Part shown: positions 1 through 6,160 of the stretch, in pieces
Layout of the letters: the number at the start of each line of letters is the position of its first letter
Position numbering within the stretch: the first letter of the stretch is position 1
Source of the DNA: Chitinophagales bacterium
Lineage (GTDB): Bacteria; Bacteroidota; Bacteroidia; Chitinophagales; UBA2359
Length of the DNA: 9,613 bases
Reading direction: 5' to 3'
Assembly (NCBI GenBank): GCA_020631035.1
Contig: JAHDIA010000194.1
Span: forward strand, 1 to 9,613
The notes under the pieces: model-generated
The model's input: the letters and a program-made list of their open reading frames with translations, nothing else
The model's database searches: none
Told to the model about the DNA's origin: nothing
Made by a program: the position numbers and the translations under genes

Positions 1-80
1 ATTGCTGTCAGAAGTATAAATCTGATATAACTCATTATTTATTTTTTTGCATTTTAGAATAAATCTAAAGAGAATTGTTC

Positions 81-114
81 AAAACAGAACACTCATAAAT
101 GAATGTCCTGTTTT
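81..114 (-). terminator. Rho-independent-type terminator closing the envelope gene block
   Basis: Two 16-base arms, AAAACAGAACACTCAT (81-96) and ATGAATGTCCTGTTTT (99-114), form an inverted repeat. Read as minus-strand RNA, every position pairs, because the two imperfect positions become G-U wobbles. On the plus strand the same positions are A-C mismatches. The hairpin is therefore better made by a minus-strand transcript, which fits its place 47 bases past the lipoprotein stop. The 3' arm ends in UUUU. A further 7-base pair of arms, ATTGTTC (74-80) and GAACAAT (127-133), flanks it. Confidence 0.75.
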
Positions 115-160
115 AATATGTATATCGAACAATCAATTTAGAAGTTAGTAGGGCGGTTGA

Positions 161-961
161 TTAGTCTCTATCGCTCAATTCAGGTGCTTCGTCACCCTCA
201 GTTTTGATATAAGTAACACTACAGTTTTCGCTTACTCTAAAAGTGTAGTAACGGTGCTTTAAACAAGTATTTTCACAATCGTCATAAGCTACATCGTATG
301 TTACTTCGTAAGCATCTGCTTCGCCAGCTAGTGCCATTACTGTGATATTGTCACCATCACCAGACAAGTTACTTACAGTTGCATTTTCAACACCTTCGAT
401 TGCTGCAAATTGGTCAGCCAAAGCTTGGGTATTGATTAAGTCTTCAGATACCAACTCTACCAAAAGGGTATTTGTTTGTTGAATGGTTTGAGCTACTTGT
501 AGATCGTAAGCTACCAATAAATCGTCAACAGTAGGATTAGAGGTAAAACGGTCTCCGTTGATCCAAGGTGCTCCCCAAGGAGTAACATTAGAATCGGTGC
601 TAATAGTCACCCAAATTCTGTCTAATGCAAATTCTTGGTGAATGTGAACATCGTAAACATCTATTACTGAGTCTCTTGCTGCAAAGTCAGATGCGTGAAT
701 GGCTGTCAAAACATCAGACATACGCTCTACCAAAGCTGGTGGAGTAAGAACAGAAGAAACAGATGAAGAAGAAGTAGCATTCAATGCTAATAAGAATGCA
801 TCGTCTTCATAAAATTCTTTGGTTTTATCGCTAACATCACCACATTTATCTACAGTATCCTCATCATCACCTGTAGAGGTTGGGTCATCAGATTCACAGG
901 CTACAAAAAACATTGATGTGCAAAGTAAAAGAGCACCTATTTTTGACCAAAATTTGTTCAT
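161..961 (-). CDS. Cell-envelope lipoprotein, unknown function
   Basis: A 266-residue protein with a type II signal peptide: Lys near the N-terminus, hydrophobic residues 8-21 and a lipobox FVAC with the lipidated Cys at 22. The residues after the Cys are E-S-D-D. In Bacteroidota, acidic residues right after the lipidated Cys are associated with export to the cell surface, so a surface location is plausible but inferred. Residues 25-40 are an acidic, Ser/Thr-rich linker. The rest looks globular and soluble, with four more cysteines (C40, C229, C233, C247), three of them clustered in a C-terminal strand-rich segment, which suggests disulfides. I recognise no domain. It lies 97 bases past the 747-residue outer-membrane gene with no clear promoter of its own, so it is probably the last gene of that transcript, just before the hairpin at 81-114. 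The ATG at 961 sits directly before the signal peptide. Confidence 0.85.
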   Translation of the reverse strand: MNKFWSKIGALLLCTSMFFVACESDDPTSTGDDEDTVDKCGDVSDKTKEFYEDDAFLLALNATSSSSVSSVLTPPALVERMSDVLTAIHASDFAARDSVIDVYDVHIHQEFALDRIWVTISTDSNVTPWGAPWINGDRFTSNPTVDDLLVAYDLQVAQTIQQTNTLLVELVSEDLINTQALADQFAAIEGVENATVSNLSGDGDNITVMALAGEADAYEVTYDVAYDDCENTCLKHRYYTFRVSENCSVTYIKTEGDEAPELSDRD

Positions 962-1058
962 GATAATTTAATAATTTATTATGTTATTCAATTTATTTAA
1001 AATTAATGTTTGCTTGTTTTTTAAAACAATGAACGAAAACAATTATGTTCTTTGACAA

Positions 1059-3302
1059 TTATCTGATTACTTCGATTGTAATCAATTGGTTTTCGCTAGT
1101 ACTTGATGCAGATTTTTCTACTTCATCAATTTTATAGGTGATTTTGCTTGGAGAAACATTGTAATCACTGTTTAAAATTTGAGCTAATTTGACAGCGATG
1201 GTATTTGTTTTTTCGCTATTGGCCTTGGTTGTTTCAGCTTTAAAAATCAATTGACTGTTATCTGATTTATTAACTTGTTTGCCAATTTTTTTCAATTGAT
1301 TTTTCAATTGATTGTTAACAGCGACTTCGTTTCCCACGAAATTGAATTCGTAAACATCTACACTTACTGTATTGGGATCGTTTGATGGTTCATTTTTTAT
1401 TTTCCCCATCACTCGGTTAAAAAAACCTTCTTTTTCAACCTCCTCTCCGTTAGCTTCTGCTTCCTCTTTTGCTGCTTTTTTGGCTCTTTTTGCTTCTTTT
1501 TTAGCAGCTTTCTTAGCTTTTTTAGCAGCTTTTTCTTCAGCAGATTTTCTACCAAAGATTCGTTTAAAAAATCCTTTCTTCTCTTCTTGTACTGTTATTT
1601 CACTATTTGCATTGGTTCCGTTTTCTTGGTAGTATGAACTATCGTCATTATCCAAGTTGTTGTCACTTTTACCATTGCGTTTTTCCATTTTTCCACCTTC
1701 TTCGTAGTACTCGTCCTCGTATTCTTCCTCGCCCATTTCGCCATTTCTATTGGCTCTTTTTCTATCATCATTTCTTCTGCCATTATAGCTTTCATCATTG
1801 TCACCTTCATAGTAGTCATTACCTCTGTAGTTGCGTTTTCTACCATTGTTGTAGTTGTCATTTCCATTTCCCCCATTTCCATTATCCATTTGATTTTGAA
1901 GCTGTTGGATTTGGTTTTTCAAATCATTGATTTGTTGCTGATTTTTAACCTCACTATTTTCAGCTCTCAAGCGGTCAACCTCCAATTTCAACATTTCCAC
2001 AGTAGGGTCATATCCAGAGCCTGAGCCACCATTATTCATTGGGTAGTTCACAACAGGAGCAGGTGTAGCAGGTGTAGATACCTGAGGACTTACAGGCGTT
2101 TCGGGTGCAGCAACTTCTTCAAGCTCTACTTCAATTTCTTCTACTTCAACCTCTTCAACTTCTACTTCAGTTTCCTCTATCTCTACCTCTTTATCTTTTC
2201 TATTCTTTTTCTTATCAGCTTTAGCATCTGTATCTTCTTCTACAATTTCTACTTCTTCTACAATGTCATCTGCCTTTTTATTTTCTGTATCAATCGTTTG
2301 ATTACCTTGATCGTTGTCATTTTCCATTGTATAGACCGCTTCTGTATTCATATCATTGTCGGTCGTTGAAGGTGGAAATACAGGAGGGGTGAAACCAGAG
2401 CCTCTTTTCTTACTACCTTTTTTACTACTACGGTTAATGTTCCCACCAAGATTACCAATATTAAATCTTAAACCAAGGCTAGTAAATGCATAGAGGTCAT
2501 TTTCTAAACCAGTTCTTTTGGCTCTATTATCTGCAATATAATTGGGATTTGGATTATAAGCCTGTTCTACAGTTGCATTTCCTCCAAAGTCTTCTCTTGT
2601 AACAGTTGATACATCATCCAAATAATCTGTAAACATGTATTTTACATCTGTTTGGAAATGTAGATGCCAATTTTGGCTCACTCTCAAACGAAGTCCCACA
2701 CCAAAAGGAATGTTCATAATGGTCTGTTTGTAGTCTTTTTCTACATTGAGGTCAGACAAGTTGGTTTCAAAAATACCATCTTGAACAGGGTAGGGAGCAG
2801 TAGTATAATCGTAAAAAGGTTCTTTTGAGTCATCTTTTAAATCACCATAGACATCAAATTGAGTAACCCCAACACCTACAAAGAAATAAGGAGCCAAAAA
2901 GGCTGTTTCTTTTAATAAACGGCCATTATCGGTACGAAAAACATAAGTACCACTGAGGTCTTTAATTTTTGTATAGAAGTTGAGTGCACGATCTCTATAG
3001 GTTGGGTCTTCAGCGTTGAGGTCATTGGCAGTGATACTACCCCAATTCCCATTAATAACGAAACTGGACCCTCCGCTCATTCTTTTTTCTAGAAAGATAC
3101 CATAAGAAAAGTTGCGACCATCTTGATTGAAGCGATAGTGGTTTTTTATCTCATCTCCCAACTTGGGTGTCAAATCACCATAATAGTTCATATAACCTGC
3201 CCCAAATCCAAGACGCCAAGAGCTATCCTGTGCAGAAGCAGCATTAGATAAAAACAATAAAGAGAACAGGAATAATCCTGTAAATTTTATGAAATATTTC
3301 AT
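1059..3302 (-). CDS. Modular outer-membrane beta-barrel protein with coiled coil and degenerate OmpA-like C-terminus
   Basis: A 747-residue exported protein; the signal peptide probably ends AASA|Q at residue 24. Residues 25-285 resemble a Bacteroidota outer-membrane barrel: an opening GYMNYYGDLTP, alternating aromatic strands and a strand ending LGLRFNIG. Next come a basic patch (291-301), an acidic EVE/VEE repeat (about 345-397), a Pro-rich linker, a coiled coil (about 435-472), an Asn/Gly/Arg/Asp low-complexity stretch (473-560) and a Lys/Ala helix (588-612) between two similar motifs, GFFKRIFGRK (577-586) and GFFNRVMGKI (626-635). The last 100 residues have the strand-helix layout of an OmpA C-terminal domain, but I do not see the usual Asp and Arg that bind peptidoglycan. 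A role linking barrel and cell wall is inference. It follows the 389-residue envelope gene after 74 bases without a clear promoter, so the two are probably cotranscribed. Confidence 0.85.
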   Translation of the reverse strand: MKYFIKFTGLFLFSLLFLSNAASAQDSSWRLGFGAGYMNYYGDLTPKLGDEIKNHYRFNQDGRNFSYGIFLEKRMSGGSSFVINGNWGSITANDLNAEDPTYRDRALNFYTKIKDLSGTYVFRTDNGRLLKETAFLAPYFFVGVGVTQFDVYGDLKDDSKEPFYDYTTAPYPVQDGIFETNLSDLNVEKDYKQTIMNIPFGVGLRLRVSQNWHLHFQTDVKYMFTDYLDDVSTVTREDFGGNATVEQAYNPNPNYIADNRAKRTGLENDLYAFTSLGLRFNIGNLGGNINRSSKKGSKKRGSGFTPPVFPPSTTDNDMNTEAVYTMENDNDQGNQTIDTENKKADDIVEEVEIVEEDTDAKADKKKNRKDKEVEIEETEVEVEEVEVEEIEVELEEVAAPETPVSPQVSTPATPAPVVNYPMNNGGSGSGYDPTVEMLKLEVDRLRAENSEVKNQQQINDLKNQIQQLQNQMDNGNGGNGNDNYNNGRKRNYRGNDYYEGDNDESYNGRRNDDRKRANRNGEMGEEEYEDEYYEEGGKMEKRNGKSDNNLDNDDSSYYQENGTNANSEITVQEEKKGFFKRIFGRKSAEEKAAKKAKKAAKKEAKRAKKAAKEEAEANGEEVEKEGFFNRVMGKIKNEPSNDPNTVSVDVYEFNFVGNEVAVNNQLKNQLKKIGKQVNKSDNSQLIFKAETTKANSEKTNTIAVKLAQILNSDYNVSPSKITYKIDEVEKSASSTSENQLITIEVIR
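2112..2189 (-). repeat. Coding acidic repeat of EVE/VEE units
   Basis: This part of the 747-residue gene encodes residues 372-397, a near-continuous alternation of Glu with Val/Ile in short units (EVEIEE, EVEVEE, VEVEEIE). The DNA is correspondingly repetitive (CTTCTAC and CTTCAAC-like units on the plus strand). Such a tract is prone to length change by slippage, so its length may vary between strains. Its alternating acidic pattern contrasts with the basic Lys/Ala tract later in the same protein. Confidence 0.6.
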
Positions 3303-3376
3303 TACTGAAATGATTTTTTTATTGTTAAAATTATTCTTATTAAATAAAAATTATTTGCTTAAAAGCTAGAGATGGA

Positions 3377-4546
3377 TTAGTCTAGTTTGCCCGAAATTTT
3401 GAATTGGGCACTTAAACCAACAAAAGGACGTACTTTAACATTACGAACATCCAAGCTAAGTCCATCAACAGATCTGTCTTCTAGGAAAGTTGCCCCAACA
3501 TTCAATTTGACAAACTTTAAAAATTTGTATCCCAAGGCAGCATACAGAGGACGCCCAACAATGGGACCGCTTGTTTCTTGACCAGTGTCTTCATCTTCAA
3601 AGTTTTTGATGAATACCCCTGCACTGATTGACGCATTTCTTAAGATCGCAGGAGCAAATGCAGGCTTACCCAATGGTAAAACAATGCCCGCATACATACC
3701 TCTAAAGTAATTAAAATCATCTAAGTCACCGTCTACATAAACAGCACCATATCCAGCTTGTAGTGTTAAGGCACCCGAAGATTTTTCTGTTTCAACATCA
3801 GAAACTTTTCTACGTTCAGCCAAAACATAAGCATCTTGCATAACATAAGGAGACGTTTCATTGTGTAATAGAGTCTTTAATTCTCCAATAAGTTTTTGAG
3901 CATATTTGCGTTTTGCTTCTGTTTTTTTATCGTCTTCCTTTTTTAGGATGTTGACATCAGCAGCAGAAAGTTTGGTATCATTGACTTGGTCAATTTTGTA
4001 ACGTACAATATCTGAAAAGCCTGGGAAGTCAAATTGAGTCACAGGATCATAGTAGACCAATGATTTATCAACGATGCTATAAAGATCGTTCATAATGGTT
4101 CCTGTGTTTTTGTTGAAGCTGATTTTGCGAGAATTGACAGATACGATTCCGTCAACATAACCATCCAAAGAAGTAAAGATTTGTTGTTGGATGCGTTTTT
4201 TATCAGATTTTTCTGTCAAACGATAAAAGCCAATTTCTATGTCGTAAATAGCATTGCTACGCAATTTGTACTTTACTGGGATAGACAAAGAAGTGTTTTG
4301 GTTACCTGTTGAGCGAGTCCACTCGGTCATATACACAGGCTTTTCTTTGTTGGCCTTAAAAATTACTACTTCGACTTTACTAACATCAGCAGGAACTTGT
4401 CCACTAATGTTGAAGTATGTTTCCGAAGGTAGTAAGTCACCTTGATTGAATTGGTTGTACTCATAGTCATAGACAACCGACGGATATTGAGCATTCAATG
4501 CTAATCCGAAAAAAACGAGAACGAATAAACTAAAAAAGTATCTCAT
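3377..4546 (-). CDS. Exported envelope protein with barrel-like C-terminus, unknown function
   Basis: A 389-residue protein with a clear type I signal peptide (residues 1-19, ending ALNA|Q). Residues 20-135 are rich in short beta strands and look like a periplasmic sandwich-type domain. Residues 190-230 are charged and helical, with a Lys/Glu-rich run. From about 258 to 389 there are repeated amphipathic strands (LTLQAGYGAVYVDGD, ISAGVFIKNF, YAALGYKF, LNVGATFLED, FVGLSAQFKI) like a small outer-membrane barrel. I do not recognise the family. It is the first gene of the left-hand envelope block, and the 462-base region before it carries regulatory-looking repeats. The 747-residue outer-membrane gene follows after 74 bases, so joint expression is likely. 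A role in the same envelope structure is inference. The ATG at 4546 is chosen because the signal peptide begins there. Confidence 0.8.
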   Translation of the reverse strand: MRYFFSLFVLVFFGLALNAQYPSVVYDYEYNQFNQGDLLPSETYFNISGQVPADVSKVEVVIFKANKEKPVYMTEWTRSTGNQNTSLSIPVKYKLRSNAIYDIEIGFYRLTEKSDKKRIQQQIFTSLDGYVDGIVSVNSRKISFNKNTGTIMNDLYSIVDKSLVYYDPVTQFDFPGFSDIVRYKIDQVNDTKLSAADVNILKKEDDKKTEAKRKYAQKLIGELKTLLHNETSPYVMQDAYVLAERRKVSDVETEKSSGALTLQAGYGAVYVDGDLDDFNYFRGMYAGIVLPLGKPAFAPAILRNASISAGVFIKNFEDEDTGQETSGPIVGRPLYAALGYKFLKFVKLNVGATFLEDRSVDGLSLDVRNVKVRPFVGLSAQFKISGKLD

Positions 4547-4614
4547 GTTCTTTTATTAAAAATTCTTTTTATGACAAATTAATTATTTATATTCCTTGTA
4601 AGTGTTAATATTTG

Positions 4615-4642
4615 TACATATCATATACATATTAGTTACATA
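4615..4642. promoter_or_regulatory. Three TACATA direct repeats at 11-base spacing
   Basis: TACATA occurs at 4615-4620, 4626-4631 and 4637-4642, exactly 11 bases apart, so all three face the same side of the helix. The 11-base units are TACATATCATA, TACATATTAGT and TACATACTAAG. The array lies 69-96 bases before the ATG of the 389-residue envelope gene. Tandem 11-base direct repeats are how OmpR/PhoB-family response regulators bind. That a regulator binds here is inference, and the AT-rich context makes chance matches easier. Confidence 0.4.
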
Positions 4643-4656
4643 CTAAGTAACTAATA
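4630..4656. promoter_or_regulatory. Perfect inverted repeat, candidate operator
   Basis: TATTAGTTAC (4630-4639) and GTAACTAATA (4647-4656) are perfect 10-base inverted arms around a 7-base spacer. It overlaps the third TACATA element and lies 84 bases before the ATG of the 389-residue gene. It could be a dimer-binding operator or an RNA hairpin. It lacks GC and has no following T-run, so a terminator is unlikely. Confidence 0.45.
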
Positions 4657-5008
4657 AGAGAATACCTTTTATAGCCAATTTTGTTACAAATTAATCCTAA
4701 AATTGGACATAAGGGTATGATATATTATACTCTTAAGTCAGTTAATGAAAACAATAAGTATTGAAGAAATGAAGCGAACTGCCTAACCTCTCTAAACATA
4801 AACTTGCTGACATTGGTTTAGAATCTATTTGGTGTTAAAGTCACTATAAAAAGGGGGGATAAAGCCTAAAGAAGTGTTAAATTTTTGAATAAAGGAAACT
4901 TTTGAACGAGCTGGCATTCATTTTGGTAGGTTTTAGGGTTCATTTTCCATTTTTTGACTAAAAAATCAACTAACTGATGAGGTAGAAAGCGTCAGTACGA
5001 CACTTATT

Positions 5009-6091
5009 TTAACCCTCTGGATCGAGCCACAATGCACCATACTCATTGACCAAAATATCGTCATAGTGATCGGCTTTATCAAAAAGGTTTTTGAAGACAG
5101 GCAAGGCGGTTTCTTTGTTGAAGTATTTTTCGTAAATGATGAAAGAAAGTACAACATGTTTGCTATTGATGCTAAAAAACAAGCCTTCTAATTGATAATT
5201 TTCTTTTAATAGGTAATGATACAACTCTCCAATATTTTTTCTTGGTAATTGTACCAAATGAGCATCACCAAGTATAAATCCTGTTTGTTCTACATAGGTA
5301 ACTCTAATGGTGGCACTTCCCTGTTCAATTTCCCACATATTGTGTCCTCTACGAGCTAGTTTTACATCTTTGCCAATTCCTCGTATGATTTGCTCTATCA
5401 ATTGGGCACTACCATGGGTTTGATATTCTGAATGGGCAGGAAAACTAATACGATAGCCACAATGTGGGCAATAGCCATCTTGCAACTCTTCTGCTACCAA
5501 AATATTGGAACAAGAAGAACAACGCTGAGCTAATTGGCCAACAAACTCCTTATAGTCATCAATGGCTTTTTGTAAGTATTCTATGGGAATGGCAAATCCT
5601 AGATTGTCTCCACCTTTGATGATAAAGGTATTGATACCAGTTACTTCGCCTTCTTTGTTGACCAATGGACCACCACTATTGCCAGGATTGATGGCGGCAT
5701 CTATCTGGATGTAGTTTATGCCATTTTGCCATCTATTGGCTTTGGAGACAATGCCTTGTGTTGCAGAAAATTTCAATCCATATGGGTGTCCTATGGCCAC
5801 GATTTTCTCTCCATCTTTTAGTTTATTGGAAGTTGCCAAAGGAACAGAGGGTAAATCGACTGCTTGAGGCGGTTCCAACATCGCAAGGTCGAAATGAGGA
5901 TCGGTGTATAAAACTTTGGAAACAGTGTTGGGAAATAGTTGACCGTTGATGACTACCTCGGCATTTCCTCGCACAACATGTTCATTGGTGACAATTACAT
6001 TGAATGCCTTCAAATAAAAACCTGTCCCATTTCCTAAAGGAGTTGAGATTTGAATGATGACATTGCGATAAAGATCAATTACTTCCTGCAT
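5009..6091 (-). CDS. Cytosolic trypsin/HtrA-like serine protease with zinc ribbon and YbjN/chaperone-like C-terminal domain
   Basis: A 360-residue protein. Residues 1-180 are an S1C-type trypsin-like domain with a full triad: H38 in TNEHVV, D68 in HFDLAML and S139 in GNSGGP. The protease domain should be active on peptide bonds. It has no signal peptide and no PDZ domain, unlike DegP/HtrA, so it probably works in the cytosol. Residues 191-211 form a zinc ribbon (C191-x2-C194 and C208-PH-C211). Residues about 228-354 are an alpha/beta domain that recalls YbjN/type III secretion chaperone folds and shares the [WF]EIxQGS, LLxxNYxL and DD[IL]L motifs with the N-terminal part of the 439-residue protein encoded just before it. 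These domains may recognise substrates or partners (inference). Its own promoter candidate ends four bases before the ATG. The next Met comes after the catalytic His, so this start is favoured. Confidence 0.88.
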   Translation of the reverse strand: MQEVIDLYRNVIIQISTPLGNGTGFYLKAFNVIVTNEHVVRGNAEVVINGQLFPNTVSKVLYTDPHFDLAMLEPPQAVDLPSVPLATSNKLKDGEKIVAIGHPYGLKFSATQGIVSKANRWQNGINYIQIDAAINPGNSGGPLVNKEGEVTGINTFIIKGGDNLGFAIPIEYLQKAIDDYKEFVGQLAQRCSSCSNILVAEELQDGYCPHCGYRISFPAHSEYQTHGSAQLIEQIIRGIGKDVKLARRGHNMWEIEQGSATIRVTYVEQTGFILGDAHLVQLPRKNIGELYHYLLKENYQLEGLFFSINSKHVVLSFIIYEKYFNKETALPVFKNLFDKADHYDDILVNEYGALWLDPEG

Positions 6092-6095
6092 AGTA

Positions 6096-6130
6096 CAAAG
6101 ATACCCAATTGGGTGGATTTATTAAACAAA
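6096..6130 (-). promoter_or_regulatory. Bacteroidota-type promoter of the trypsin-like protease gene
   Basis: On the minus strand TATCTTTG (6103-6096) fits the TAnnTTTG -7 consensus fully. Upstream lies TTGTTTAAT, in which TTTA (6126-6123) is 19 bases from the -7 box and TTTG (6130-6127) is 23 bases away. The same TTGTTTAAT string, at the same distance, stands before the -7 box of the 439-residue gene. Only TACT separates the -7 box from the ATG. Confidence 0.6.
6103..6114. promoter_or_regulatory. Perfect 12-base palindrome inside the protease promoter
   Basis: ACCCAATTGGGT is its own reverse complement. It sits between the -33 and -7 boxes and shares one base with the -7 box, the usual position for a repressor operator. 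It is GC-richer than the surrounding sequence. The bound protein is unknown. Confidence 0.45.
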
Positions 6131-6160
6131 ACACATACAAACAAAAGCAAGAGAGAGTTA

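Larger units (their letters stand above)
4547..5008. other. Intergenic region upstream of the envelope block
   Basis: No intact gene is visible in these 462 bases. They hold three TACATA elements at 11-base spacing (4615-4642), a 10-base-arm inverted repeat (4630-4656), a near-palindrome GTATGATA/TATTATAC (4715-4730), two copies of ACAAATTAAT (4574-4583 and 4686-4695) and two copies of TTCATTTT 22 bases apart (4917-4924 and 4939-4946). On the minus strand the ACAAATTAAT copies read TTAATTTG, one base off the TAnnTTTG -7 consensus, and neither has a matching -33 box. A possible frameshifted small-gene relic on the plus strand spans 4745-4838. The promoter of the 389-residue gene should lie here, but I cannot place it firmly. 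Confidence 0.6.

Noticed and set aside
1014..1029. Inverted repeat TTGTTTT-TT-AAAACAA between the 747-residue gene and the lipoprotein gene
   Set aside because: The 2-base loop, AT-rich stem and lack of a following T-run make it a poor terminator; it is probably AT-rich background.
1372..1930. Long open frames on both strands across the low-complexity part of the 747-residue gene
   Set aside because: They are Phe/His- or Met/Thr-rich shadows caused by biased codons in the Glu/Lys/Asn-rich coding region, and they have no start signals.
161..4546. Type IX secretion or polysaccharide-utilisation (SusC/SusD) locus
   Set aside because: None of the three envelope proteins has a TonB plug, a SusD-like fold signature, a PorP/SprF pattern or a type IX C-terminal sorting domain that I can see.
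4574..4583. ACAAATTAAT (also at 4686-4695) as promoter -7 box for the 389-residue gene
   Set aside because: Reads TTAATTTG rather than TAnnTTTG on the minus strand, and neither copy has a -33 box at the right distance; noted in the intergenic entry only.
4949..4966. Hairpin ATTTTTT-GACT-AAAAAAT as terminator of the protease gene
   Set aside because: The stem is only A-T pairs and no T-run follows on the minus strand, so it is too weak to call. No better terminator for this gene was found.
5009..6091. Periplasmic DegP/DegQ-type HtrA protease
   Set aside because: The catalytic domain fits, but there is no signal peptide and no PDZ domain, and the zinc ribbon suggests a cytosolic protein.
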